Assembly (NCBI GenBank): GCA_003260075.1
Contig: QLIY01000156.1
Span: 78,757-142,756, forward strand
Reading direction: 5' to 3'
Length of the DNA: 64,000 nt
Source of the DNA: Phallusia mammillata
Taxonomy: Eukaryota; Chordata; Ascidiacea; Phlebobranchia; Ascidiidae
Positions 47,632 to 58,057 of the stretch are shown here, one piece after another. Both the position numbers and the translations under genes were made by a program. The number at the start of each line of letters is the position of its first letter. Positions within the stretch are counted from its first letter, which is position 1. Below the pieces are notes generated by a model. It was not told the origin of the DNA. It worked only from the letters and a program-made list of their open reading frames with translations, and ran no database searches.

Positions 47632-50600
47632 GCCGCATGCGGCCCGCGGGCCGCAGGTTGCCCACCCCTGGTTTAAATACTACTCAATTAGTAATATGTG
47701 ACACAGTCTAAAATCGTCAGTAATTGTTCAGAGAGATTTTTACTTGATTAGTATCTTCTGTTCTGTGCTGTTGTGTGTAGTTTCAAACTCAGGAGACTGC
47801 GGTTTCACTTGCAACATTTCAACATGAAGGAGATGTTTGGAGCCAACAGGAGCTTCAGAGTTAATAAGATACAATGGAGATCCATCCGGCTCAGTGAACT
47901 AAAATCATAAAATTCAGAAGTCCAAAAAAGTAAAACTGTGATACAGAATAGCATATTCTTTTAACACCAATTATCACCAGAGCTATAGGTCCTGCCACTT
48001 GGGACGAAGCACTGATTATAATGTCATGTGCTTAAACTATATCTGCACAACTACACACAGTCATAATAAAAGATACAATAAGCTTGTATGGTGCAACAAT
48101 CAACACATTCACCCCTAAAACATATGTTTTGTCAAACAGCTTTAACTTTCCACAAAGTCAATAGCAGAAAACTTGGGTCTCAAAAAGTACTGATTATAAA
48201 CAACCTAGTATGGTTGGCAGTACAGTAGCAAGGGACAGTGGCTATTTCTCAAAGTTTACTCACCTGTAACAGTTTAGTTGATATGGACTGTAGATACACA
48301 ACTATATTGGTGTCCCATGTTCTGGCAATCATGGAAAGTGACATAGTTCCAACTTCCAACACAAGAATGTCACTTCTGGTTTCTGTGTTTAGTTCTTCAG
48401 TTATAGTGACAGACATCTGTAACAGTAAAACGTTTTTTGTTAATTTATTTAGACCCCCCAAAAACAGTGAACATTTTTTGGTCAATTGCATTAGCCCCCC
48501 CAAAAAAATACAGATGTACAAGAGAAAATGCAATCAACAACTATAAGGGTGGCTTAGCACATATTGCCATTGCACATACACTGTGACCTATTTCTTAACA
48601 TATATTTACATCCGACACTTATTTTATATTGGGTCCCATATCATCCACCATCTTTTATAACCTTAGTTAGTTGTTTCTGCAAGCAGAAACTCATGGGTCC
48701 CCACACATGCAAAGTTGTAAATAATGCATTTCAAGAGATAACAATGAGAAAGTTTTGCATTGTAACGCCAAACACAGTGATCGGTACTGTGCTTAAATAA
48801 ATATGCTGTATAGAGTACAGACTATTCAAATTCATTCCATTCATACATTTATTAAGGTTTTTTCTATTTTATGACTATCTGAGAAAAAAAGTGGTATATA
48901 GTGAGAAAATAGGCTAAAACATAACAATCAGCTCCTANTTAATGGTGAATTGCACTTGACTGTAGGGGGTCTAGTGGAGTAAATAACAGGTACTACAGAG
49001 TTTAACACAACAACCAACACCAACAAATGGTACACTCTACAAACTGTCCAAGTTTCAATTAATTCATACATTGTTTAAAAAATTAAACCATTTTGGGGGG
49101 CTAGTGGGGTAAATGTCGGGGCAACAGGGTTAAATACAACGTTCTACACCTATAAATGGCACACTCTACAAGCTATGTAAATTTCATTCAACTCTGACAT
49201 TGTTTACAAAATGGACCCATTTTGGGGGGCTAGTGGGGTTAATGTTGGGACGACAGGGTTAAACATAACAAACAACAACCATAAATAGCACACTCTATAA
49301 GCTGTCCAAATTTTATTAAATTCGGACAATGTTTTAAAAATCACCCTTTTTAGGGGGCTAAAGGGGTAAATATTGGGGTTACAGGGTTAAACACAACAAT
49401 TGACACCTATAAATGACAAATTCTGCAAGCTTTTTAAATTTCACTAAATTCCGACACCGTTTAAAAAACTCACCCATTTTAGGGGGTCAGTGGGGTAACT
49501 GATGGGGTTTAACACTCAAAAGTATAAAATATGAAACCACAATGACCCATCTAACAGTCATGTAAAATGTTATCCAAATCCAACAATGTTTAAAATTCTG
49601 ACCACTAGAGGTGTTATTAGCAACGTTCCTCAACGCTTCTGACGTCATCAGGCTGTTAGTGCCCCTGTGACTGGGCATGTGTGAAAACGTCCACCAAGTT
49701 ATGCACAAACACAAGTACCACGTGTACTGGTGGCTTTATTATACCATTACACCACACAAATCTTTCGTTTGTGGTGCGCAGCAACATACAAAAACGTTTT
49801 ACATTTTAGGGTCTAGCGGGGTACATACTGGGGTTATCAAGTTCCCCCCCCCCTGAGTGAAATCAATATGCGTCCCCTTCAGGGAAGGGGACCCATAATA
49901 ATGATTATGATGTAGATAATATGACATCACCCAGAGAAGTCAATAATCATGTATGTTTGAAAAACATGAGCTTGTCTGAATATTGTCAGAGTTTTTTTAG
50001 AATCATGAATTATGTGCATAATAAACAATATCTGACAAACCTTCTTAATGCAGAAAGTCAATTCCAAGTCAGTCATCTGTTTATCAGATTCCTCTTTAGC
50101 AACCAAAGCTCGACGGACAATTTTTTCATCAGCATCACTCCTGTAAGAAAAAGAAATGTGAGATATTAAATACTAACAGCTCCAAACAAAAGCATGAAAA
50201 AAAATAATGTTGTTTGGCTTGGGATTGTCCCCCCCCCCTGTGAGATATTAAATACTAACAGCTCCAAACAAAAGCATGAAAAAAAAAATGTTGTTTGGCT
50301 TGGGATTGTAGAACTTTAAGAAATTTGATGTCTAATACGTAAACTTACCCAATATCAGATTCTGCAGTGAAAAATTCTTCATCTTCAGAAAAGAGAGATT
50401 GCTTTGAAGTGTTAAGATTTGGGGCCAAAGCTTTTTCCAATGCTGCATTGTCCTCTTTACTGATTTTCTTCCAAGACTCAGACACCTTTAAATAATAAAG
50501 TAAATACTTGTAATTTGCAAAACCCAAAGTTTGAATGAAATATTTATGCCATTAAATAAACACTTTTATTCAGGAATATGAGGCTACAGTGATATGGTGC

Positions 50601-53600
50601 TTCTATCCCTCAAAATTAATTGCATGAATAAAAGCTAAAGTTTACCAAAGAAGGTCCAGAATATTGTGCAGTTAGTTTTGAGACAATACGTAAAAAATAT
50701 TTTTAGTTACATGACAAAAAAGAATTTCTTTGTTAATTTTGTTTGTGTGTACAGTGTATTTTTGTTTTGTTAAAACATACCATGATTTCAGTTTGTTTTT
50801 GTTGAACATCTGATGGTGGAAGTGGAATACTTTCCACCAATACAAGAGCGTCCTGCAGTTTGCGATCAGACATCTGTAAACTCAGCATTGGGATCTCCCC
50901 CTTGATCTTTATTCTAAACATAAAAAGAAAGAAATGAAAATGTTGGAAAATTAAATAAAAGGGTAGTTACAAACTTTGGCAAAGCTGAATCGTTAGTAAT
51001 CATGCACTTCTGGAATAGAACTTGAAGGTTAATGGGTTCCAGAACGTGCATTGACGAGGAATCAAGTTGTCTAGCTGATCTCCAATTTTCACCTTTTTGT
51101 AAGCAATAAGTCAGTTACCCAAATATGAAACATCAAATGATATCATTGCATGACTACATTTTTCGCTAACCTCTGGTTCCCAACAAGAGCTGGATTTTTT
51201 TCAAGTCAATTGTAAAATTATCATAAACCTTTGCTCTCATCTCTTCAAGGTCAAGAGCTTCATTCTAAATGGCAAAAAAATATTTCAGAACCATAAGTGC
51301 ATAACAATGATCGTGTTGCCTCTTTTCATTAGTTTAATTGTTGTGGGCAAGTATGTTTACAAAAAACACTGCATTCATTGATACAAGCTCTGTTATAACA
51401 TTTACTTTAATTAGTTTGACTATCATAGGTGTATACTACAAAAGTGCAGTAAAGTCTTGTCGTTCAAACATACCATACCAAACAAAACATGCTGTACCTC
51501 CTTAATTTGTTGAGTCCATGCAAATTTGGCAACCTTCTGAAAATCAAGAAATGTAATACACGACATGCTGGATAATACAGTGCATAGCAGGCTGGACATG
51601 CTTACATAGAGAAATATAAATGTCAGTTGGCACAAACTAGGAAAAAAATAGTAAAATATAATTTCAAATGTCTTGGTTGCATGTAAACTACCAGGCAGTG
51701 TTCACATTTTCTGTTTCTAACACAGTAACAGGAAATGAGAAGTGCGTTAATGCAGGTTGACAATCCTGTTTTTAGAAAGCACTACATCAGACACCATGCA
51801 AAAAATCATGCACATTTCCATACCTTCTTTTTCATCATCGGCGTTCTGCCCTGGTTGTCACTTTCCAGACAAAGCTCACCAAGATCAAGAACCAAAACAT
51901 CTGAATCACTGCAAAATACATTAAATAATAAATAGTAACAAAATTGTTGCGGTCAAACTGCATTGCAACCAGACTTAAACAAATTGTTTCATGTGAAACA
52001 GAATGGTGACCCAAACATGTTTGAATGGTAACACAAACATTAAAAAGGCTTTGGGTTAAATACATGCTTCAGCTTTTGTAAACTATATAACAAACTGATA
52101 AAAAACAAACTGTTGTCCCCTTCATGAAACAGGGCTCAAATAAATACAATTCAGCACCAAAATACATACTATAAGCAGGAATACAATCAAAAATGGGATT
52201 CACTAATTTATTTCAATGTCAAATGATCAACCCACTATAAACTGTACATTACAAATTCAACTGCAAAATTTAGTGCAGACCAAAGGCAAACACTGGATTT
52301 GGACAAAGACCACCCCCCCCCCACATACTATAAGCAGGAATACAATCAAAAATGGGATTCAGTAATTTATTTCAATGTCAAATGATCAACCCACTATAAA
52401 ATGTACATTACAAAATCAACTGCAAAATTTAGTGCAGACCAAAGGCAAACACTGGATTGGGACAAAGACAAAAAATGACTCACTCCTGAAATATTCCATT
52501 TCGGGGAATAACAATGTATGATGATGAAAGTCTGATACCAACTTCAAGCACACTTCTGTTTTCCATTACATGTTGAAGACCGGTGGCCGTTTGTTCCTTT
52601 ACATCATCATATGCAGATGCTGCAACTGCCCTTAATCTAAAATACATATGTTTACATACCGAAGTTTCACAGTATTTAAGCAAGTACTTGAGACTGTAAC
52701 TCGAAAATGGTAAAAATAGAAAGTAACAAATCCAGTGAGGAATAGTATTTAAATTTTTCATTTTTGTGAGATAGACAGATATGTTAAATATGCTACACTG
52801 TATACATTTAGCAATGACATTCAAATATAATACAGGCTGAAGTAAATGGAAACAGGAAATTATAGGTTAATTTATTGGCAATGGAGAAATTCAAGGGAAA
52901 ATGTGGGGGGCAAGCAAAGAGCTGCTGAAATGAAATACAAAACTCAACTGTTGCAACTGCACATTCTCTGGGGGTTTGAAGAACGTTAGTAGATTGTTGA
53001 TTGTAATCTGATAAAGCACAAGAGTACATAGAGGCAATAGTTCAAAAACATTTGGTGAGAGTTATGGATTAAAAGATAAACGTAAAATAACAAAAAAGGA
53101 TTTTTCATAATACAGACATGCAGAAAAATGTTTGTAGTAGTTTATAGTTTCTACTTTACTACATGTGTTTCATTCTTTGTACTATTCTTGCAAAAAAATT
53201 AAAGGTATTAAAAAAATCAATTTTTGATAAGAACCCAGGCAACATACAGCATCATAGATTATCTGTAGTGGCTGAGAGTTCACAATAATCCTCTGATCGC
53301 AGCACTCATCCAAGGGATTTGTTTCAAATAAAACTGTGAGGAGATGTTGTTTGTCGAGACTGTTAAACAACAATATGGTTAAACCTAGTATCAAAAAATT
53401 AACTTGTCCATAATGACCTATGAGTTAACTATAAAGAGTAAACTTATCTATAATGTTTTAATGTTCTTGGTGCAATCAACCAACAAGAACTTAGAAAATT
53501 TAAAATTTCCATGATAAACAGCAGTTGCCTGAATGTTGGTATGCAGTATCGTATATTTATGTTTAAAATCAATTACACATACACATGTTCTTTTTACAAA

Positions 53601-56600
53601 CAAACTATTAGTTTTTACTACATGTAGTATGGAAACCACCTAAACCAGGTATACACTGTCGTACTGAAAACACAATGAATAAAATAGATATATAGTACAG
53701 GTAAGTATACTTGTTTAAATTGTCAATGTCAGATGACACGATGCACGGAACAATAGCTTCCTGCTTCATTCCATCAACTTCAAACGAACTCATATGTGCT
53801 GTCACCCTGCAAAATGGTGCAGCATAACTCGTTGACTACATATGTAAAATCAAGGAATCAGCTGTGTAAACTCCAGAAACAAATTCAAGTGACAAATGTA
53901 TGACTGTTATTTATGTTTTTAATTGAGTGTTATTGTATGTCTGTCATATAACCCTTGGTAGTGCAAATAGCAGTGTGTATTTTTAGGACTCATTTGGGAT
54001 AAACTGAAACTGCCGTTATATTTTATTTGTGTAATATTTCATGGTCAGCCAAGCATGCTTGGGACACTGTACATAAAACTTACAGGGCACAATAGATAAA
54101 GATTTTGAAAAACGCTATAATGTAAAAAAATCTTTTGTTAAAAGCAGCGATAGCCCTAATATTTACCCAGTGCACTCACCCCAATCCATTAGCTGAAGGT
54201 CGTTGCTCAACAATAGTAGAAACATTAATCAGCCGAAGACTTATTAAATCATGCTTAGAAATGGATTCGTCTGACAACTCCACTGACACCTAGATCCACA
54301 ACCCAGTGTCATTTTTGTTCAAAAAGCATTTTTTTGTTTTTGTATGTTTACCTTTTTTAGATCGACATTTAACTTGGTGCCAATATACGACTTTTCAAAC
54401 CCGCTAACATCAACAATTTCTCCATCGGAGTAACCAATGGCTGAATATAGATTGGCTTTTTCATCATCTGACATAACCGAGTCAAGACCTAAAAAAGCAA
54501 GGCAATAATTTATAACAATGGACATTTGCTTCAAATGGTAATGACATAAGCACCTGTCTTAGATTCATCTTCCTCTTTTTCACTGGCAGGTGCTGATTTA
54601 CGGCCAAAAAATCCACCAAACCAACTCCCTGTTGAGCTATTTTCTTTTTTCGGTTGATGTACTGATGGTTTGCTTTTTATTTGTCTTCCGGCCCTTGCAA
54701 GCTTAAACATTACAAAGCGAAGTAAATGTAACACCAAGCCATGCACAAAGCGAAATTATAATTTTATTGTAAAAAATGTAAAGATGTTTAATCATGGAAC
54801 TTTGTAAACAATAATTTTCCTAAATCTGTACACTGGAAGCAACTTTATCAAAATTAACATGTTCATGAATTGAAGCGAATTTTTGAGTATGACGTAAAAA
54901 TTGTTGAAATAGTATGTTTTTTTACAAGGATATTGATTTGTCTATTTTTTGCCAAATTAAGGAAAAATATCAAAATACATATATACCTCAACTTCCGAAG
55001 TTTGACGTGCCAAAGTAATGTTCAAAATATTCAGTTCATTTTCCATTTCAGTAAGCTGATCCAACAAGGCCTAAATCGAAACAAGATCAGTATTTTATGT
55101 TTTTATTTGCATTCATATTCTTTGCATAATATACCTTGGGTGGCTTTTTCTGTTGCAACTTTTCCTTGTACTTAATTTTGTACTCTCGAACTTTTCTTCT
55201 GTGTTCTTTTATGTATGACCATGACCAGTACATTGGACGAGATACAATCCCAGTTTCCAGAACACTATTGTAGGCATATTGCCACCTACAGAATAAAATT
55301 AAAACGTTACAAAATAAAATGTTACACTATTCCAATGAAACAAGGTTATTAAATTATATTTGGTAAAAACAAACAAAAATGCATTAATGTCACTTTCATC
55401 AGACATTCAAGAAATTGTGCTTTACTGTAGAAACAGCAAAAGCTTTTTACAAATTATGTTTACAAATTATCAGTAACAAATTATGTTTTGCGTCAAGCCA
55501 ATTATTTCCTGAGAAATTAAACACTACAGAAAGGGAATTTCCCTGAAGAAGTTAGACACAAGCTGCGCACACAGGAAGATGACATGATCATTTGGCAAAC
55601 AGGCGTGGCAGATTGATCTATTCAAAACATGTTCTCCCCCTATAACAACCTACTACCTTCCTAAAATGTACAACTAACCAGAGCTTTCCATTGTTTTTGA
55701 TGGGCACATTAGGCTTGAACTTGCGAAAAGGTGCATTCAGTGCCATTCTGTCCATGCTTTCCACAAGTTCCATGACACCATGGTACTGTTTGTGTAAAAG
55801 TCTCATTCCAATTTCTTCAAGAACCAAAGAGAGCATCACTTTTGGTTTTGACAAGTCGCTGTGAGGATTGGGATTTAACCGCAGGCGAGCTTGTAGATTA
55901 ATAGGCTTAATAACTGTTACAAAGAAAATAATGAATTCATAGTTTTCTACAGTATCTACTTTGTTTAATTTGAAAACAAAACTCACTGTACAGGAATTCA
56001 GATGGAGTGAAAGTTTTATTTGCAATTGTGTTGAGAAATATGTCCAACTGTTGGGCTCTTGGTGCATCTTGGCAAGAAAAAACAAAACAATTTGTAACAT
56101 TCAGTAATGGTGTCCAAGGTGATACCCCAGCAATGCATTATGTACCTGCTACAAACACATCTGGGGCTGGATTCCAATAAACTGACAAGCAGTCAAGGTC
56201 GACCATCTTGTAAATAATTTTAACAGATTCATCCAGAAGGCAGGGTATCCAATTCTCATTAGTCGTCTGCATACAGAATTGATGTAGCACAGTAATTGGT
56301 TGTTAGTTGGCCTACTAAATAGTTGTTACCTCAAAGCTTAGACTATGTAGGGTCACTCCCATGGCAAAAGGATGATCTTTAATTGTATTCTGCAAAAAAT
56401 ATACAAATCAATGACACAAAGATGTTGGCATTTTAAGCAAAAACAAACAATGATCACACAAATATTAATCAACATGGTTCAAAATAATATCTAAGTTGCT
56501 TGTTATGTGTAAATAAGTTTAAATTTTAGATCGACTGTGCCTTACAAAGGTTGTGCACTACACCACAAAAATGTCATTAGCAAAATGGCATGCAGATTGG

Positions 56601-58057
56601 AACATTACCATTGTTTTTAGTAAATTATATGACCTATCATGTCTGGACTTTAACATCATGAAATGACATTTCACCGAGATCAGAAGGTTGTAAATATAGT
56701 TACAATTTCTTGTTGTAACTTGTGGTAATTGACGTGAAATCATCTAGTTTTAAACATACCATTTATTGCACTTAAGAGATTTGCTATTTAACTGAGTGCA
56801 GGGCTTAAAAAATATCTGCAGGGTAATATTTTGTCTAGTCTAACATTTTGACTAGTAGTTCTTACTTTGTCTTCATATCTAACATGGATGTTTCTCACAT
56901 GTATTTGGAGGTTCTTAATAATTTGTGTTGCAAGTTTTTCCACAAAACCATCCTTTTTTTCTTCTTTCGCTGTCACAAAATGAAACAACATTTAAACCAG
57001 TAAACAGGCCTATTTCAATCAGGCATCAAGACATACTTTTTGTATGTATTTTTCAGTGACTTAAAATGATATTAACATTTGAGCGATGTCTTTACACATA
57101 ACTCTGCACTTTACGTGTATAAACATACAAAAATAAATTGTTTAACTTGCAGCAAGTAAAAGAAAATCAGGCATTGCTCATCAGCTTACATTTTAGCTTT
57201 TGCAATTGTTGTTCTTCAATTGCTTGCAGTTGGGCCTGTTTGCTTTCTTGTTCCCTAATCTTTTCTTTTTCAGCATCATATTCCATGCCTGGTAATGAAA
57301 CGAATATAATCAAGGATTAACATATGTGAGGAAACTGTTAATACACTTACTGCTATTGGGAACAGCAAGCAAAAACAATCCATCTAGAGTAGCCTCAACT
57401 GCCTCTTTGTACAGATTCTTCCAGGGAATTTTTAAGGTTAACTTTCCTTTTGGAAATAAAATGCTATGTATTAAAGCTGACACTGATTTTTTTTAAAATA
57501 ATGCACACATACCAATATGTCCAGACTTGATTTGCACAGGAAGATTCAAGTCTTTCTGTATCAAAAAAGTCAAACTTTAGTGTTACGAAACAAGCTTATG
57601 TTGTTGACGGTTGATGTACAATTTGTTTTTAGGAAAGCAAGTTCATATACTAAATGGGCTTACCAATGCATCGCCTTTAACATGAAGATTTTCCAACACA
57701 GCATCACCTAATCAAAGGCATAAAGCTTCAATACAAACAAATACAACAACTTTTATACAAACATCAACATTATTGACCACGGTTTCTTGAATTTACAAGT
57801 TTTAACTGAACCGAAAAACATTAAGTTCAGCTTCATGCAAGTGCATTGGAATTGCAAGTTTGCACAGTTACACTTTATGTAATATACATTGACAGAAACT
57901 GCCTCAGGCATAACAACAAAAACAATTGAAAACGACATTAACAACAAATTCACGGACCTCCCCATATTCCAAGTTTTAGCTGTGATGCATCAAGATTCTC
58001 AATATACTCCCCAAGATATTTGTTCATCAACTCCACAACGAGGGACTCAAACACCAT
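27393..58057 (-). CDS. VPS13C: VPS13A/C-type bridge-like lipid transfer protein (full gene, many exons)
   Basis: The first exon (57958-58057) begins [19 protein letters not shown] and continues [13 protein letters not shown], the invariant chorein N-terminus of VPS13A/VPS13C. Further exons match VPS13 throughout, ending with the VAB region, the ATG2-C-like helices and a C-terminal PH-like region. The last frame stops at 27393. VPS13 proteins form a long hydrophobic groove built of RBG repeats and move phospholipids between organelles at contact sites. Exons are mostly 60-200 bp. The gene is about 30 kb and carries at least twelve poly-C-split duplications, four hAT-like elements, a tRNA-like sequence and a satellite in its introns. 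Vertebrate VPS13A and VPS13C are duplicates, so this is best taken as the single A/C-type gene; the symbol is a guess between the two. VPS13B and VPS13D are less likely: the N-terminus is A/C-like and no UBA domain was noticed. Confidence 0.92.
29009..29260 (+). repeat. Direct duplication split by C10
   Basis: Copies at 29009-29129 and 29140-29260, both starting tgcattgaaataaccagttc, with ten C at 29130-29139. Three or so substitutions. Intronic in the VPS13-like gene. Confidence 0.9.
30472..30616. mobile_element. Candidate hAT-like inverted-repeat element (weak)
   Basis: The left end is tagtgatgtaccgaat and the right end attcggtcacta, which is its reverse complement apart from a 4-base indel. 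I see no clear 8-bp target duplication. It lies in a VPS13 intron, immediately next to a coding exon. It could be an old element or a chance palindrome. Confidence 0.45.
33263..35099 (+). repeat. Rearranged duplication A-B-A'-B' with C10, C11 and C10 junctions
   Basis: Block A (33263-33514) is followed by ten C (33515-33524), then block B (33525-33839), then eleven C (33840-33850). A' (33851-about 34107) follows and runs on through new sequence, with an internal C10-split duplication (34362-34371), to B' (34766-35099). Only the A'-to-B' path is colinear. B and B' both contain the VPS13 exon segment [19 protein letters not shown]. This fits two versions of the same region placed in series. Confidence 0.85.
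34032..34518. mobile_element. hAT-like MITE, interrupted by a C10-split duplication
   Basis: The left end is cagtggttatcaacc; the right end is cttaagaacaactg, with an earlier version of the right end, cttaagaaccactg, at 34303-34316. The 8-bp flank atttagac occurs at 34024-34031 and 34519-34526. The ends belong to the same family as the element at 8248-8491 (CAGTGGTTCTTAACC). The real element is probably about 285 bp, lengthened by the internal duplication around 34362-34371. Confidence 0.75.
34950..39440 (-). CDS. VPS13C: VPS13-like gene, VAB (Vps13 adaptor-binding) region
   Basis: Repeated beta-rich exons are typical of the VAB/SHR-BD region: [16 protein letters not shown] (about 39240-39300), [20 protein letters not shown] (about 38820-38880), [15 protein letters not shown] (about 38430-38500), [17 protein letters not shown] (about 35950-36000), [18 protein letters not shown] (about 35400-35460) and [19 protein letters not shown] (about 35030-35095). 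This region recruits organelle-specific adaptors in the family. The exons near 35000 and 38830 are partly repeated in poly-C-split duplications, so local exon structure is uncertain. Confidence 0.82.
37041..37874 (+). repeat. Triplicated 50-bp segment with two C10 junctions
   Basis: The segment cagtatcatatttaaactct, to about ataaggcaa, occurs at 37041-37091, 37766-37816 and 37827-37874. Ten C precede the second copy (37756-37765) and ten C precede the third (37817-37826). Confidence 0.9.
37101..37585. mobile_element. hAT-like element with 8-bp target duplication and C10-split duplication
   Basis: The ends are tagggatgggacgagccgag and, at the right, ttggcacatcccta, inverted over the first eight bases (tagggatg). 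The 8-bp flank aaaaatac is perfect (37093-37100 and 37586-37593). Inside, 37155-37250 is repeated at 37261-37356 after ten C (37251-37260). A second left end of the same element appears at about 37935. Confidence 0.85.
37931..38297 (+). repeat. Jumbled segment with an ambiguous base and C12
   Basis: This starts as another left end of the hAT-like element at 37101, then hits an n at 37978. From there to 38042 it repeats sequence found at about 38588-38652 (ttcttaaa..atatgaaaac). Twelve C (38043-38054) follow, then unrelated intron sequence ending gcgcacccctag. The order of parts looks like an assembly join. Confidence 0.75.
38828..39151 (+). repeat. Direct duplication split by C10 (includes a VPS13 exon)
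   Basis: Copy 1 is 38828-38989 and copy 2 is 39000 to about 39151, both starting aaatgtttcatggtggaaac, with ten C at 38990-38999. Both hold the exon segment encoding [17 protein letters not shown] (copy 2 reads [16 protein letters not shown] with neighbouring changes). Confidence 0.88.
42910..43114 (+). repeat. Direct duplication split by C10
   Basis: Copies at about 42910-43011 and 43022-43114, both with tgctgcagaaacaacatgtt; ten C at 43012-43021. One short deletion separates the copies. VPS13 intron. Confidence 0.9.
43379..43517 (+). repeat. Direct duplication split by C10 (overlaps a VPS13 exon)
   Basis: The segment agcagatatgattttcacat is at 43379 and again at 43456, split by ten C (43446-43455). 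It overlaps the exon whose minus-strand translation includes [14 protein letters not shown] intron and the coding part [19 protein letters not shown]. Confidence 0.85.
46930..47187 (+). repeat. Direct duplication split by C10 (contains the tRNA-like sequence twice)
   Basis: Copy 1 is 46930-47053 and copy 2 is 47064-47187, both starting aaaaggtaattcaaattttt; ten C at 47054-47063. There are about three substitutions over 124 bp. Confidence 0.9.
46954..47016 (+). mobile_element. tRNA-like sequence, probable SINE head (also at 47089-47150)
   Basis: An A-box-like tagctcagttggtagag and a B-box-like gggttccaatcc are in the right order. The T arm pairs, but the anticodon arm is about 8 nt short and the acceptor stem pairs poorly. 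It is therefore not a working tRNA; a tRNA-derived SINE fragment or tRNA pseudogene is likely. The second copy comes from the C10-split duplication. Confidence 0.65.
47298..47670. mobile_element. hAT-like element with an 87-base C run inside
   Basis: The left end is caggggtgggcaacct; the right end aggttgcccacccctg is its exact reverse complement (16 bp). The 8-bp target duplication gtttaaat is perfect (47290-47297 and 47671-47678). The interior has gggccgc-rich subterminal motifs and a run of 87 C (47543-47629) which is probably missing sequence. Inserted in a VPS13 intron. Confidence 0.92.
48940..49620 (+). repeat. Tandem repeat, ~129-bp unit, about five copies
   Basis: The motif ggggggctagtggggtaaat or close variants starts at 48965, 49095, 49224, 49352 and 49481, a period of 128-130 bp. 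Each unit also has cctataaatggcacactcta-like and ttaaa-ttcgacattgttta-like parts. A stray partial unit (agggtctagcggggtacata) lies at 49808. It contains an ambiguous base at 48938. Intronic in the VPS13-like gene; no gene inside. Confidence 0.88.
49844..49853 (+). repeat. C10 run
   Basis: Ten C after the stray satellite unit. No flanking direct duplication is evident. A short perfect palindrome, gtccccttc-agg-gaaggggac, follows at 49872-49892. Confidence 0.85.
50157..50310 (+). repeat. Direct duplication split by C10
   Basis: Copies at about 50157-50228 and 50239-50310, both containing tgagatattaaatactaaca; ten C at 50229-50238. They differ by one or two bases in an A run. Confidence 0.9.
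50349..50485 (-). CDS. VPS13C: VPS13-like exon carrying a FFAT-type VAP-binding motif
   Basis: This exon encodes [20 protein letters not shown] and ends [17 protein letters not shown]. The segment [11 protein letters not shown] (50357-50389) fits a FFAT motif: acidic tract, then E-F-F-x-A. Position 4 is Thr, the hallmark of phospho-FFAT motifs that bind VAP/MOSPD proteins only when phosphorylated. Vertebrate VPS13A and VPS13C also carry a FFAT motif in their N-terminal third, which anchors them to the ER. The position here is comparable. Confidence 0.8.
52164..52469 (+). repeat. Direct duplication split by C10
   Basis: Copy 1 is 52164-52312 and copy 2 is 52323-52469, both starting acatactataagcaggaata; ten C at 52313-52322. 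About five substitutions over 148 bp, an allele-like level. Confidence 0.9.
54190..58057 (-). CDS. VPS13C: VPS13-like gene, chorein N-terminal block
   Basis: After the first exon, conserved segments follow: [20 protein letters not shown] (exon near 57352-57450), LLAVPNS, then [20 protein letters not shown] and HVRYEDK (exon near 56870-56970), [20 protein letters not shown] (near 56200-56270), and [20 protein letters not shown] (near 55180-55240). This is the Chorein_N domain plus the first RBG repeats, which form the donor-membrane end of the lipid bridge. In VPS13A/C this end sits at the ER. The promoter is expected just right of 58057. Confidence 0.9.

Noticed and set aside
47249-47701. 150-aa plus-strand frame with a long poly-proline tract
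   Set aside because: The poly-proline is the C87 run inside a hAT-like element; the flanking residues have no domain and the locus is an intron of VPS13.
13010-52469. CRISPR-like or phase-variation interpretation of repeated direct copies
   Set aside because: Copies come in pairs of different sequence at each locus, without common repeat units or regular spacers, in a spliced eukaryotic genome.
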